A stretch of 64,000 bases of DNA from Brenneria goodwinii (GCF_002291445.1 NZ_CP014137.1:1178001-1242000); one strand, 5' to 3'; shown: positions 35,286-45,141, counted from the stretch's first letter. Notes: generated by a model from the sequence alone, not told the origin. Numbers and translations are program-made.

Positions 35286-36242
35286 ATGAAAACAGACAAT
35301 CCTGCAGTACAATTTGTGACAATATCCGCCGATGAGGCTGGACAACGCATTGATAATTTTTTGCATGCCCGATTAAAAGGCGTGCCTAAAAGTATGGTTT
35401 ACCGCATCTTGCGCAAAGGCGAAGTCAGGGTAAATAAAAAGCGGGTAAAGCCAGAATACAAGTTACTCGGCGGGGATGAGGTTCGTATTCCGCCGGTCAG
35501 ACAGGCCGAGCGCGATGCTCCGCCTGTTTCCGCCAGTCTTGGCAAAGTCGCCGCGCTGGCGGAATGCATCGTCTATGAAGATGATTATATTCTGGTGCTG
35601 AACAAGCCATCGGGTACGGCGGTTCACGGCGGCAGCGGGCTGAGCTTCGGCGTGATTGAAGGGCTACGCGCGCTGCGGCCTGAAGCCCGTTTCCTTGAAC
35701 TGGTTCACCGCCTCGATCGCGATACGTCGGGTGTCTTACTGGTGGCCAAGAAGCGTTCCGCATTGCGTTCTTTGCATGAGCAGTTACGTCTCAAGGGGAT
35801 GCAGAAGGATTATCTGGCGCTGGTGCGGGGAAACTGGCCGTCACATTGCAAAAGCGTACAGGCTCCGTTGCTGAAGAATATTTTGCAAAGCGGCGAGCGT
35901 ATTGTTCGGGTAAACAGCGACGGTAAGCCTTCGGAAACGCGTTTCAAGGTAGAAGAACGTTTTGAAATGGCCACGCTGGTTCGCGCCAGTCCGGTAACGG
36001 GCCGTACCCATCAGATCCGCGTACATACGTTACATGCCGGTCATCCGATTGCTTTTGACGACCGCTATGGCGATCGCAGCTTTGATAACCTGCTGGTTAA
36101 AACCGGTTTGAAACGCCTATTTTTGCATGCCCAGGCATTACGCTTTGAACATCCCAATACGGGAGAAACGCTGCGGGTTGAGGCGCCGCTGGACAACCAA
36201 CTTCGCCATTGCCTGCAAATATTGCGTAAATCGAAAGGATAA
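35286..36242 (+). CDS. rluC: 23S rRNA pseudouridine(955/2504/2580) synthase RluC
   Basis: The 318-residue enzyme has an N-terminal S4 RNA-binding domain (GQRIDNFLHARLKGVPKSMVYRILRKGEVRVNKKR) and the RluA-type catalytic domain with HRLDRDTSGVLLVAKK (catalytic Asp in RLDRDTSG) and GRTHQIRVH. E. coli RluC has 319 residues. It is divergent from rne, the conserved enterobacterial arrangement. Confidence 0.97.
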   Translation: MKTDNPAVQFVTISADEAGQRIDNFLHARLKGVPKSMVYRILRKGEVRVNKKRVKPEYKLLGGDEVRIPPVRQAERDAPPVSASLGKVAALAECIVYEDDYILVLNKPSGTAVHGGSGLSFGVIEGLRALRPEARFLELVHRLDRDTSGVLLVAKKRSALRSLHEQLRLKGMQKDYLALVRGNWPSHCKSVQAPLLKNILQSGERIVRVNSDGKPSETRFKVEERFEMATLVRASPVTGRTHQIRVHTLHAGHPIAFDDRYGDRSFDNLLVKTGLKRLFLHAQALRFEHPNTGETLRVEAPLDNQLRHCLQILRKSKG

Positions 36243-36294
36243 GCGGGCGTTTTTATCTTTTATCGGGATACCGGCGCCATGGTATCCCATCCGG

Positions 36295-36882
36295 TTAGCG
36301 CATTATCAGTGGATTGACCTGCTCCTCTCGCAGCATATGCGCCAGCGCAATTAAAGGCAGGCCAACAAGCGTATTGGGATCGCGTCCTGATAATTTATCG
36401 AATAACGTAATTCCCAGCCCTTCACATTTAAAACTGCCGGCGCAGTTCCAGGGCCGCTCTTTTTCCACATACCCCTCAATTTCTTCCTGCGTCAGGGCGC
36501 GAAAATGGACGTCAAACGGCTCAACAAAACGCTGTAGGCGTTGAGTGGCGCTATTAAACAGCGCCAGTCCGGTAAAAAAAGTGACGCGCTGCCCGCTTGC
36601 CTGCCGTAATTGCCGCACGGCGTTCTCTTTATTATGCGGCTTTCCGGTAATGGCGTTGTTCAATAGACAAACCTGATCGGCGCCTATAATAAGATGATTG
36701 GGGTACTGCTCCGCCAATGCGCGCGCTTTGCCTTCAGCCAGCCTTGCCACTAACGCCGTCGCATCTTCGCCGGGATTGGGCGTTTCATCCACATCGGGAG
36801 ATGCGCAGATAAAGGGCAGATTGAGTTTTTCCAGCAGGGATTTGCGGTAGGGGGAAGTCGAGGCGAGAACGATCTGATACAT
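36295..36882 (-). CDS. yceF: m7GTP pyrophosphatase (Maf family) YceF
   Basis: 195 residues of the Maf/YceF family, which hydrolyses modified nucleotides, m7GTP in E. coli. The phosphate-binding start LASTSPYRKSLLEKL, VDETPNPGE, IIGADQVCLL (Asp base) and GLPLIALAHML are conserved. It is convergent with rluC and divergent from yceD. Confidence 0.95.
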   Translation of the reverse strand: MYQIVLASTSPYRKSLLEKLNLPFICASPDVDETPNPGEDATALVARLAEGKARALAEQYPNHLIIGADQVCLLNNAITGKPHNKENAVRQLRQASGQRVTFFTGLALFNSATQRLQRFVEPFDVHFRALTQEEIEGYVEKERPWNCAGSFKCEGLGITLFDKLSGRDPNTLVGLPLIALAHMLREEQVNPLIMR

Positions 36883-37022
36883 AATTTTTTTATAAACCGT
36901 AGCGGAATGATAAAAGGCATTTTAAACTGTGTGCCGCTCTGGAAGCGAATATTGGTGAAAGGTCGAGCTTCACTGCCTTTTTCTTTGACTCTATGTCGTT
37001 ACGACGTTAATATGCGCGCCCT

Positions 37023-37544
37023 ATGCAAAAGGTAAAATTACCCTTAACCCTTGATGCGGTCCGCACTGCTCAAAAGCGTTTAGATTACATTGGTATTTAT
37101 ACGCCCGAGCAGGTAATGCGCGTTGCCGAATCAGTGGTGAGTGTGGACAGTGATGTTCAGGCTTCTTTGTCTTTCAATATCGATAATCAGCGCCTGGCGG
37201 TGATTAATGGTAGCGCAGATGTGTCGGTCACATTAATGTGCCAGCGCTGCGGGAAGCCATTTGAGCATCAGGTCCATGCGACGTTTTGTTTTAGCCCGGT
37301 CATCAATGATGAACAGGCCGAAGCTTTACCGGAAGCGTACGAGCCGATCGAAGTTGATGAGTTTGGCGAAGTCGATCTGCTGGCAATGGTTGAAGATGAA
37401 ATCATCCTGACTTTGCCTATCGCACCGGTACATGATTCTGAACACTGTGAAGTGTCCGAAGCGGACATGGTGTTCGGCAAATTGCCTGAAGAGGCGGAAA
37501 AACCGAACCCGTTTGCCGTATTAGCCAGTTTAAAGCGTAAGTAA
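37023..37544 (+). CDS. yceD: YceD, 23S rRNA accumulation protein (DUF177)
   Basis: 173 residues aligned end to end with E. coli YceD, with the metal-binding-like CQRCGKPF and HDSEHCEVSEADM blocks and the FGKLPEEAEKPNPFAVLASLKRK end. In E. coli it supports 23S rRNA accumulation. It is the first gene of the rpmF-plsX-fab cluster, 16 bases ahead of rpmF. Confidence 0.96.
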   Translation: MQKVKLPLTLDAVRTAQKRLDYIGIYTPEQVMRVAESVVSVDSDVQASLSFNIDNQRLAVINGSADVSVTLMCQRCGKPFEHQVHATFCFSPVINDEQAEALPEAYEPIEVDEFGEVDLLAMVEDEIILTLPIAPVHDSEHCEVSEADMVFGKLPEEAEKPNPFAVLASLKRK

Positions 37545-37560
37545 TTAAGGAGTAAGGTCC

Positions 37561-37731
37561 ATGGCCGTACAACAAAACAAACCCACTCGTTCCAAACGTG
37601 GTATGCGTCGTTCTCACGATGCGCTGACCACGTCTTCCGTATCCGTAGATAAAGTTTCCGGCGAAACTCACCTGCGTCACCACATCACTGCGGACGGTTA
37701 CTACCGCGGTCGCAAGGTTATTGCCAAGTAA
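37561..37731 (+). CDS. rpmF: 50S ribosomal protein L32
   Basis: This 56-residue protein starts MAVQQNKPTRSKRGMRRSHD and ends GYYRGRKVIAK, the complete L32 sequence pattern. AAGGAG precedes the ATG. It lies between yceD and plsX as in other enterobacteria and links ribosome production to fatty acid genes. Confidence 0.98.
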   Translation: MAVQQNKPTRSKRGMRRSHDALTTSSVSVDKVSGETHLRHHITADGYYRGRKVIAK

Positions 37732-37760
37732 TTCTTGCGAATTATCAGCAAGGCAATACT

Positions 37761-38807
37761 TTGACACGCCTAACTCTGGCGTTAGATGCGATGGGCGGGG
37801 ACTTCGGTCCCTGCGTAACAGTGCCTGCTGCATTGCAGGCACTGGCTTCTAATTCAAGTCTCAACCTGATACTAGTTGGCGATCCTGCTGCGATTACCCC
37901 ATTACTAGCCAAAGTCGATTCTGGTTTATTGTCCCGGTTGGAAGTTGTTCCGGCTGAATCGGTTATTGCCAGTGATGCCCGACCTTCGCAGGCCATTCGC
38001 GCGAGCCGCGGAACCTCGATGCGCATCGCGCTTGAGCTGATCAAAGACGGAAGGGCTCAGGCTTGTGTCAGCGCGGGCAATACCGGCGCGCTGATGGGAC
38101 TGGCGAAGCTCTTGATTAAACCGCTTGACGGCATTGCGCGCCCGGCATTGGTTTCTGTTTTACCTCATCAGCAACATGGAAAAACCGTGGTGCTGGATTT
38201 GGGGGCCAACGTCGAATGCGACAGCACCATGCTGGTTCAGTTCGCGGTAATGGGCTCGGTGATGGCGGAAGAAGTTCTTGGGTTGAAAAATCCGCGGGTG
38301 GCGCTGCTGAATATCGGTGAGGAAGAGAGCAAAGGCTTGGATAACATCCGCGATGCCGCGGCTAAATTAAGAAACACGCCTTCGATCAACTACATCGGTT
38401 ATCTCGAAGGCAACGAATTACTGACCGGGAAGACGGATGTCATGGTCTGTGACGGCTTTGTGGGTAATGTCACCTTGAAGACAATGGAAGGTGTGGTAAG
38501 GATGTTCCTTTCGTTGTTAAAGTCTTCATCTTCCGGTACGGACCGAAAGCAAAAACAATCATGGTGGTTACGATTACTGGGACGTTTGTTACAAAAACGT
38601 TTGGCCAAACGTTTCGGCCATTTGAATCCTGACCAATATAATGGCGCGTGTCTGTTAGGACTACGGGGAACCGTAATCAAAAGCCACGGTGCTGCGAACC
38701 AGCGAGCGTTTACGGTTGCTATCGAACAGGCAATGCAGACGGTACAACGGCAACTTCCGGAACGGATTGCTGCCCGTCTAGAAGCTGTATTACCCAAGAG
38801 TGATTAA
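37761..38807 (+). CDS. plsX: Phosphate acyltransferase PlsX
   Basis: PlsX makes acyl-phosphate from acyl-ACP for phospholipid synthesis. 348 residues beginning (L)TRLTLALDAMGGDFGP. The start is TTG, as in E. coli, with AAGG upstream. SAGNTGALMG, GANVECDSTML and GFVGNVTLKTMEG are family blocks. It lies 29 bases after rpmF and 6 bases before fabH. Confidence 0.97.
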   Translation: MTRLTLALDAMGGDFGPCVTVPAALQALASNSSLNLILVGDPAAITPLLAKVDSGLLSRLEVVPAESVIASDARPSQAIRASRGTSMRIALELIKDGRAQACVSAGNTGALMGLAKLLIKPLDGIARPALVSVLPHQQHGKTVVLDLGANVECDSTMLVQFAVMGSVMAEEVLGLKNPRVALLNIGEEESKGLDNIRDAAAKLRNTPSINYIGYLEGNELLTGKTDVMVCDGFVGNVTLKTMEGVVRMFLSLLKSSSSGTDRKQKQSWWLRLLGRLLQKRLAKRFGHLNPDQYNGACLLGLRGTVIKSHGAANQRAFTVAIEQAMQTVQRQLPERIAARLEAVLPKSD

Positions 38808-38813
38808 GCGTAC

Positions 38814-39767
38814 ATGTATACAAAAATAATCGGAACGGGCAGTTACCTGCCTGAACAAATCAGGACGAACGCTGATTTAGAGAAGATGGTGGATACGTCT
38901 GACGAATGGATCGTCACACGCACTGGAATTCGTGAGCGTCGTATCGCCACGCCAGATGAAAATGTTGCCACGATGGGCTATCATGCAGCGCAAAAAGCGC
39001 TGGAAATGGCGGGTATCGATAAATCACAGGTTGGTTTATTGATTGTCGCGACCACGTCTTCAACCCATGCTTTTCCCAGCGCTGCCTGCCAGATTCAGCA
39101 GTTGCTTGAGATTAAAGACACCATCGCATTTGATCTGGCCGCGGCCTGTGCGGGATTTACCTACGCGCTCGGCGTTGCCGACCAGTACGTTAAAAGCGGC
39201 GCGGTGGATTATGCTTTGGTTGTTGGTTCTGATACGTTATCCCGCACGTTGGATCCGGAAGATCGCGGTACGCTGATTTTGTTCGGCGATGGCGCCGGCG
39301 CCGTTTTATTGACTGCTTCAGAGCAGCCGGGCATCCTGTCCACGCATTTGCACGCCGACGGACGTTATGGTGAGTTGCTGACGCTGCCGCACCAGGATCG
39401 CAATAACCCGGAAAAACCGGCTTATCTGACCATGTCCGGTAATGAAGTATTCAAAGTCGCGGTAACCGAACTGGCGCATATTGTTGAAGAAACGCTGCGG
39501 GCGTCCCAACTGGATAAAAGTGAGTTAGACTGGCTGGTGCCCCATCAGGCTAATTTGCGCATTATCAGCGCAACGGCGAAAAAATTAGGTATGGGAATGG
39601 ACAAAGTTGTTGTGACGTTGGATCGTCATGGCAACACATCAGCTGCCTCCGTGCCATGCGCTCTGGATGAAGCCGTGCGCGACGGGCGGATAAAACCAGG
39701 ACAGCTGGTGCTGCTTGAAGCTTTCGGCGGTGGTTTTACCTGGGGTTCTGCGCTGATTCGTTTTTGA
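38814..39767 (+). CDS. fabH: Beta-ketoacyl-ACP synthase III
   Basis: FabH starts fatty acid synthesis by condensing acetyl-CoA with malonyl-ACP. The 317 residues include the catalytic triad at the standard positions: C112 (AAACAGFTYAL), H244 (PHQANLRI) and N274 (HGNTSAAS). Length equals E. coli FabH. Confidence 0.98.
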   Translation: MYTKIIGTGSYLPEQIRTNADLEKMVDTSDEWIVTRTGIRERRIATPDENVATMGYHAAQKALEMAGIDKSQVGLLIVATTSSTHAFPSAACQIQQLLEIKDTIAFDLAAACAGFTYALGVADQYVKSGAVDYALVVGSDTLSRTLDPEDRGTLILFGDGAGAVLLTASEQPGILSTHLHADGRYGELLTLPHQDRNNPEKPAYLTMSGNEVFKVAVTELAHIVEETLRASQLDKSELDWLVPHQANLRIISATAKKLGMGMDKVVVTLDRHGNTSAASVPCALDEAVRDGRIKPGQLVLLEAFGGGFTWGSALIRF

Positions 39768-39785
39768 TTAAACAGGATTTTCACT

Positions 39786-40715
39786 ATGACGCAATTTGCA
39801 ATGGTATTCCCAGGTCAGGGATCTCAATCCGTGGGTATGCTGGCCGAACTGGCGGCGGAATATCCGGTTGTTACTGAAACATTTGCTCAGGCCTCCGCTG
39901 TTTTAGGTTATGACTTGTGGCAGCTTGCCCAGCAAGGCCCGGTAGAGGAACTGAATAAAACCTGGCAAACCCAGCCGGCGCTGTTGACGGCGTCCGTTGC
40001 TATCTGGCGCGTCTGGCAGTTGCAGGGCGGCAAAACGCCGGCGCTGATGGCCGGTCATAGCCTTGGTGAATATTCTGCTCTGGTTTGCGCCGGCGTTCTG
40101 GATTTTCAGCAGGCGGTAAGCCTGGTTGAGCAGCGTGGCAAATTGATGCAGGAAGCCGTGCCGGAAGGTACGGGCGCGATGTATGCGATTATCGGCCTCG
40201 ATAATGACGCTATCGCCAAAGCGTGCGAAGAGTCGGCTCAAGGGCAGGTTGTTTCGCCGGTAAACTTTAATTCCCCAGGGCAGGTAGTGATTGCCGGGAA
40301 CAAAGAAGCGGTGGATCGTGCCGGTGCGGCCTGTAAAGCGGCTGGCGCCAAACGCGCGTTGCCATTGCCGGTGAGCGTACCTTCGCACTGCGCGCTGATG
40401 GAGCCGGCGGCCAAAAAACTGGCTGTCGCGCTTGAATCTGTCGACTTCAGCGCACCGAAAATTCCTGTCGTCAACAATGTTGATGCGCGGGTTGAAACGT
40501 CGCCGGAAGCGATCCGCAGCGCGCTGGTGCGTCAGCTCCACTGCCCGGTACGCTGGACGGAATGCGTCGAATTTATTGCCTCTCAAGGGGTTGAGTCGTT
40601 GTTGGAAGTCGGTCCTGGCAAAGTTCTTACCGGCTTGACCAAGCGAATCGTTGCCACCCTGACAGCAAGCGCGGTGAACGATCCTGCTTCTCTGTCAGCG
40701 GCGCTTGAAAAATAA
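39786..40715 (+). CDS. fabD: Malonyl-CoA:ACP transacylase
   Basis: 309 residues. FabD moves malonyl from CoA to ACP. FPGQGSQS opens the protein, S92 is the nucleophile in GHSLGE, and H201 follows in VPSHCALM. It sits 18 bases after fabH and is followed by fabG after 13 bases. Confidence 0.98.
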   Translation: MTQFAMVFPGQGSQSVGMLAELAAEYPVVTETFAQASAVLGYDLWQLAQQGPVEELNKTWQTQPALLTASVAIWRVWQLQGGKTPALMAGHSLGEYSALVCAGVLDFQQAVSLVEQRGKLMQEAVPEGTGAMYAIIGLDNDAIAKACEESAQGQVVSPVNFNSPGQVVIAGNKEAVDRAGAACKAAGAKRALPLPVSVPSHCALMEPAAKKLAVALESVDFSAPKIPVVNNVDARVETSPEAIRSALVRQLHCPVRWTECVEFIASQGVESLLEVGPGKVLTGLTKRIVATLTASAVNDPASLSAALEK

Positions 40716-40728
40716 AACGGAGATGACA

Positions 40729-41463
40729 ATGGGTTTTGAAGGAAAAATTGCGCTGGTTACCGGCGCAAGCCGCGGGATTGGCCGGGCTATTGCTGAGAAA
40801 TTAGTCGCTCGCGGTGCAAAAGTCATTGGTACAGCCACCAGCGAAAAGGGCGCGGAATCAATCAGCGCCTGGCTGGGTGAACACGGTAAAGGTTTTGTGC
40901 TGAACGTCACTGATGAGGCGTCAGTGGAAAAAACGTTGGCAGATATTCGTGCTGAGTTCGGCGAAATTGATATTTTGATCAATAATGCCGGCATCACTCG
41001 CGATAACCTGCTGATGCGAATGAAAGAAGATGAATGGCAGGATATTCTGGATACCAATCTGACATCGGTATTCCGTCTGTCTAAAGCCGTAATGCGCGCT
41101 ATGATGAAAAAGCGTTTTGGCCGTATCATTACCATCGGTTCTGTGGTTGGAACGATGGGGAATGCCGGGCAGGCGAACTACGCGGCGGCAAAGGCCGGAT
41201 TAATTGGCTTCAGCAAATCGCTTGCTCGCGAAGTGGCCTCCAGAGGCATTACGGTAAACGTTGTTGCGCCAGGTTTTATTGAAACAGATATGACTCAGGC
41301 ATTGACAGAAGAACAGCGAGCAGGCATTTTGAGCCAGGTTCCCGCTAACCGGCTCGGTGATGCTAAAGAAATCGCCAGTGCTGTTGCATTTTTAGCCTCT
41401 GATGAGGCGGGCTACATTACCGGCGAAACATTGCATGTCAATGGCGGCATGTATATGATTTAA
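40729..41463 (+). CDS. fabG: 3-oxoacyl-ACP reductase
   Basis: The ATG at 40729 (GGAG 7 bases upstream) gives 244 residues, as in E. coli; the frame-open ATG at 40705 overlaps fabD and is not used. The SDR nucleotide loop TGASRGIGRAIA, NNAG, and the Ser-Tyr-Lys triad (GSVVGTMGNAGQANYAAAKAG) are intact. It reduces 3-oxoacyl-ACP with NADPH. Confidence 0.98.
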   Translation: MGFEGKIALVTGASRGIGRAIAEKLVARGAKVIGTATSEKGAESISAWLGEHGKGFVLNVTDEASVEKTLADIRAEFGEIDILINNAGITRDNLLMRMKEDEWQDILDTNLTSVFRLSKAVMRAMMKKRFGRIITIGSVVGTMGNAGQANYAAAKAGLIGFSKSLAREVASRGITVNVVAPGFIETDMTQALTEEQRAGILSQVPANRLGDAKEIASAVAFLASDEAGYITGETLHVNGGMYMI

Positions 41464-41541
41464 AAAGTACGAAAACTATTTGCGTTATTTGCGGCGATAA
41501 CCGCAAAATAGCACAAAATCGTGGTTCGACCAGCCGGGATT

Positions 41542-41570
41542 TTGTTGCATCTTTTTCAACATTTTATACA
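41542..41570 (+). promoter_or_regulatory. Sigma-70 promoter of acpP
   Basis: TTGTTG (41542-41547), 17 bases, then TATACA (41565-41570). The predicted leader of about 40 bases includes TCGC-GAAA-GCGA, a GNRA-capped stem, immediately before the acpP ribosome site. Confidence 0.75.
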
Positions 41571-41617
41571 CTACGAAAACCATCGCGAAAGCGAGTTTTG
41601 ATAGGAAATTTAAGAGT

Positions 41618-41854
41618 ATGAGCACTATCGAAGAACGCGTTAAGAAAATCATCGTTGAACAGCTTGGTGTTAAGCAGGAAGAAGTCGTAAACAATGCTTC
41701 TTTCGTTGACGACCTCGGCGCTGATTCTCTTGACACCGTTGAGCTGGTAATGGCGCTGGAAGAAGAATTTGATACTGAAATTCCAGACGAAGAAGCCGAA
41801 AAAATCACAACTGTTCAGGCAGCCATTGATTTCATTCAGGCGAACCAGCAGTAA
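41618..41854 (+). CDS. acpP: Acyl carrier protein
   Basis: The 78-residue acidic protein has the DSLDTVELVMALEEEF core with the serine that takes 4'-phosphopantetheine (S37 with Met counted). It differs from E. coli AcpP at only a few positions. It has its own promoter and terminator inside the fab cluster, as expected for its high expression. Confidence 0.99.
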   Translation: MSTIEERVKKIIVEQLGVKQEEVVNNASFVDDLGADSLDTVELVMALEEEFDTEIPDEEAEKITTVQAAIDFIQANQQ

Positions 41855-41865
41855 GCGAACATATC

Positions 41866-41897
41866 TAGGCGGTCATTCGACCGCCTAAGTTTTTTTG
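41866..41897 (+). terminator. acpP terminator
   Basis: TAGGCGGTC and GACCGCCTA pair around ATTC, followed two bases later by a run of eight T's. It stands between acpP and fabF. Confidence 0.92.
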
Positions 41898-41935
41898 TCC
41901 CGCAGTGTCATATTTTCCCTCCCTGGAGGACAAGC

Positions 41936-43177
41936 GTGTCTAAGCGTCGAGTTGTTGTTACCGGACTGGGCATGTTATCTCCTGTCGGCAATACGGTGGA
42001 GTCTACCTGGAGTGCTCTTCTTGCCGGTCAGAGTGGTATCAGCCTGATCGACCATTTCGATACTAGTGCCTATGCAACGCGTTTTGCTGGCTTAGTAAAG
42101 AATTTTAACTGTGAGGAATTCATTTCGCGTAAAGAAGCTCGCAAAATGGATGCCTTTATTCAATACGGGATCGTCGCTGGCATTCAGGCCATGCAGGATT
42201 CCGGTCTAGAAGTAACGGAAGAGAACGCACCGCGCATTGGTGCGGCGATCGGTTCCGGCATTGGCGGTTTGGGGCTCATTGAAGAGAACCACAGTTCGCT
42301 AGTGAAGGGCGGTCCGCGTAAAATCAGCCCGTTTTTCGTACCGTCAACCATCGTTAATATGGTTGCCGGGCATCTCACTATCATGTACGGATTACGCGGC
42401 CCGAGTATATCTATCGCCACCGCCTGTACTTCGGGCGTGCATAACATTGGTCATGCGGCGCGTATCATCGCCTACAATGATGCTGATGTTATGGTTGCCG
42501 GCGGCGCGGAAAAGGCCAGTACCCCGCTGGGTGTCGGCGGCTTTGGCGCCGCGCGGGCATTATCAACCCGTAATGATGACCCGCAGGCGGCCAGCCGCCC
42601 ATGGGACAGAGATCGTGATGGTTTCGTGCTGGGCGATGGCGCCGGTATGATGGTGCTGGAAGAGTACGAACACGCGAAAAAACGCGGCGCCAAGATTTAT
42701 GCGGAAATCGTCGGCTTTGGTATGAGCAGCGATGCCTACCATATGACGTCGCCGCCGGCGGATGGCGCCGGAGCTGCGCTGGCGATGGAAAATACGCTGC
42801 GTGATGCGGGTATTTCCGCATCGAAAATCGGTTATATCAATGCGCACGGTACGTCCACCTCGGCGGGCGACAAAGCTGAAACCCAGGCGGTTAAGTCAGT
42901 ATTTGGCGCGGATGCCGGTCGTGTATTAGTCAGCTCGACAAAATCGATGACCGGGCACTTATTGGGTGCGGCCGGGGCGATCGAGTCGATCTTCAGTATC
43001 CTTGCGCTGCGCGATCAGGCTATTCCTCCGACAATCAATCTGGATAATCCGGATGAAGGCTGCGATCTGGATTTCGTGCCTCATGAAGCGCGCCAGGTTA
43101 GCGGCATGGAGTACACGTTGTGTAACTCCTTTGGCTTCGGCGGGACGAACGGTTCTTTGCTATTCCGTAAAGTCTGA
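41936..43177 (+). CDS. fabF: Beta-ketoacyl-ACP synthase II
   Basis: 413 residues, starting with GTG as in E. coli (GGAGG 7 bases upstream). The C164-H304-H341 triad is in ATACTSG, NAHGTST and MTGHLLG. FabF elongates acyl chains and adjusts cis-vaccenate content with temperature. Confidence 0.98.
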   Translation: MSKRRVVVTGLGMLSPVGNTVESTWSALLAGQSGISLIDHFDTSAYATRFAGLVKNFNCEEFISRKEARKMDAFIQYGIVAGIQAMQDSGLEVTEENAPRIGAAIGSGIGGLGLIEENHSSLVKGGPRKISPFFVPSTIVNMVAGHLTIMYGLRGPSISIATACTSGVHNIGHAARIIAYNDADVMVAGGAEKASTPLGVGGFGAARALSTRNDDPQAASRPWDRDRDGFVLGDGAGMMVLEEYEHAKKRGAKIYAEIVGFGMSSDAYHMTSPPADGAGAALAMENTLRDAGISASKIGYINAHGTSTSAGDKAETQAVKSVFGADAGRVLVSSTKSMTGHLLGAAGAIESIFSILALRDQAIPPTINLDNPDEGCDLDFVPHEARQVSGMEYTLCNSFGFGGTNGSLLFRKV

Positions 43178-43193
43178 TCGTCAAAATCTGATG

Positions 43194-43221
43194 AAAAAAC
43201 CCGGTTTCCGGGTTTTTTTTT
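43194..43221 (+). terminator. fabF terminator
   Basis: AAAACCCGG pairs with CCGGGTTTT around TTT and is followed by a long T-run, 16 bases after the fabF stop. Confidence 0.9.
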
Positions 43222-43306
43222 GCCTGTCAAAATCAGACTGGTTGGCTTGTATGACGCGCCTGAATGCTGGCAAGCTGTCAGTACGTGACAGAAGGGAAAA
43301 AAAGAG

Positions 43307-44104
43307 ATGCTGTGGATAAATGGTCAGTTGCAGGAACAGCTGGCGGTGGCGGACCGCGGCACCCAGTTTGGCGATGGCTGTTTCACCACCGCCAGAGTGC
43401 GTGACGGGCACATTGTGTGGCTGGACAGACACCTGGCGCGATTGCGGCTGGCTGCCCGACGTTTGATGCTGCCCGCCATTGACTGGCCGCGGCTGACGTT
43501 GGAAATGAACCAGGCGGCGCAAGGCCGGCGTGACGGCATCGTCAAAGTCATTCTTACCCGGGGGCGGGGCGGACGCGGATATGGTATTCAAGGATGCGAT
43601 AACCCGACGCGTATCGTAATGCAGGCGGACTATCCCGCACACTATGCGCGCTGGCGCGAAAAGGGGATTTGCCTGAGCCTCAGCACGGTCGCATTGGCCA
43701 GAAGTGAACTGTTGGCGGGTATTAAGCATCTGAACCGTCTGGAACAGATTCTTATTCGTATCGAACTTGAACAGCGTTCCGCCGATGAGGTCTTGGTGCT
43801 TGACACTTCCGGGGCGCTAGTGGAATGCTGTGCGGCTAATTTATTCTGGCGTAAGGGAAACAATGTTTATACGCCGGACTTATCTTATGCCGGTGTTGAT
43901 GGCGTTGCCCGACAGCAGATCATTTTGCTGCTCACGGATTCTGATTTTGAACTGCATATCGTCAGCGAACCAGTCGAGGCGTTGGCTGATGCGGATGAAG
44001 TGATTATTTGTAACGCACTGATGCCGATTGTTCCCGTAAACCAGGCGCAGTCCTGGTGTTATCGCTCCAGAAAACTGTATCGGTTTCTGAGCCCTAACTG
44101 TTAG
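43307..44104 (+). CDS. pabC: Aminodeoxychorismate lyase
   Basis: PabC releases p-aminobenzoate from aminodeoxychorismate for folate. 265 residues of fold-type IV PLP enzyme: FGDGCFTTARV at the start, the lysine for PLP in LLAGIKHLNRLEQ, and the phosphate-binding region near GVARQQIILLL. It begins a pabC-mltG-tmk-holB-ycfH run with tight spacing. Confidence 0.96.
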   Translation: MLWINGQLQEQLAVADRGTQFGDGCFTTARVRDGHIVWLDRHLARLRLAARRLMLPAIDWPRLTLEMNQAAQGRRDGIVKVILTRGRGGRGYGIQGCDNPTRIVMQADYPAHYARWREKGICLSLSTVALARSELLAGIKHLNRLEQILIRIELEQRSADEVLVLDTSGALVECCAANLFWRKGNNVYTPDLSYAGVDGVARQQIILLLTDSDFELHIVSEPVEALADADEVIICNALMPIVPVNQAQSWCYRSRKLYRFLSPNC

Positions 44105-44118
44105 TTGTTGGTTGATTT

Positions 44119-45141
44119 ATGAAGAAAAAAAAGATTGTCCTGGCGATCGTGGCGCTGCTGATAGCCTCGATGTTGCTGCTATGGCAGAAAGTACAGAATT
44201 TTGCCGACTCGTTACTCGCCATCAAGCAGGAAACCATTTTTACTCTCCCGGCGGGCACCGGTCGTGACGGGTTGGAAGCCCTGTTACTGGAGCAGAAAAT
44301 CATTACTAATGGGACGTTTTTCCCATGGTTGCTGCGTGTCGAGCCTGAGCTGGCAAAATTTAAGGCCGGTACCTACCGTTTTACCACGGGAATGACGGTT
44401 CGGGAGATGCTGGTCCTGCTATCCAGCGGCAAAGAGGCGCAGTTTGCCATTCGCTTTGTCGAAGGCTCCCGACTGAAGGAATGGCTCGAAACGTTGCGTC
44501 AGGCATCTTATATTAAGCAGACGCTGACGGATAAAAGCGAGCAGGAAATCGCGGAGCAGCTTGGGATGAAAGACAAAACCAATCCGGAAGGATGGTTCTA
44601 TCCCGACACGTACATGTACACGGCCAATACGACCGATGCCGCTTTGCTGCAACGCGCTCATCAGCGAATGAAAAAAACCGTTAATGAGGTGTGGCAAGGA
44701 CGCGAGGAAGGATTGCCGTATAAAACGCCAGATGAGTTGTTAACTATGGCGTCGATCGTTGAGAAAGAGACGGCGATCGCTGAGGAGCGTACCCAGGTCG
44801 CGTCCGTTTTCATTAACCGCTTGCGAGCCGGTATGCGTTTGCAAACCGATCCAACCGTCATTTATGGCATGGGTGATGCGTATAAGGGCGTGATTACCCG
44901 CAAGGCGCTGGATACGCCGACGCCTTACAATACTTACGTTATTTCCGGATTGCCGCCAACACCGATTGCGATGCCGGGAAAAGCGTCACTGGATGCGGCC
45001 GCGCACCCGGCTAAAACGTCATATCTTTATTTTGTGGCGGACGGCAAGGGCGGGCATAGTTTTACCACTAACCTTGCAGACCATAACCGTGCTGTGAGGC
45101 TTTACCGCTCAGCGTTAAAGGATAGGGATGAACAACAGTAA
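44119..45141 (+). CDS. mltG: Endolytic murein transglycosylase MltG (YceG)
   Basis: 340 residues, one N-terminal TM helix (IVLAIVALLIASMLLLW) and a periplasmic YceG domain with MASIVEKETA, whose second Glu (E217) corresponds to catalytic E218 of E. coli, and NRLRAGMRLQTDPTVIYG. It cuts nascent glycan strands and sets their length. It overlaps tmk by 14 bases. Confidence 0.97.
   Translation: MKKKKIVLAIVALLIASMLLLWQKVQNFADSLLAIKQETIFTLPAGTGRDGLEALLLEQKIITNGTFFPWLLRVEPELAKFKAGTYRFTTGMTVREMLVLLSSGKEAQFAIRFVEGSRLKEWLETLRQASYIKQTLTDKSEQEIAEQLGMKDKTNPEGWFYPDTYMYTANTTDAALLQRAHQRMKKTVNEVWQGREEGLPYKTPDELLTMASIVEKETAIAEERTQVASVFINRLRAGMRLQTDPTVIYGMGDAYKGVITRKALDTPTPYNTYVISGLPPTPIAMPGKASLDAAAHPAKTSYLYFVADGKGGHSFTTNLADHNRAVRLYRSALKDRDEQQ

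Noticed and set aside
39903..40586. 227-codon minus-strand ORF
   Set aside because: Antisense shadow of fabD.
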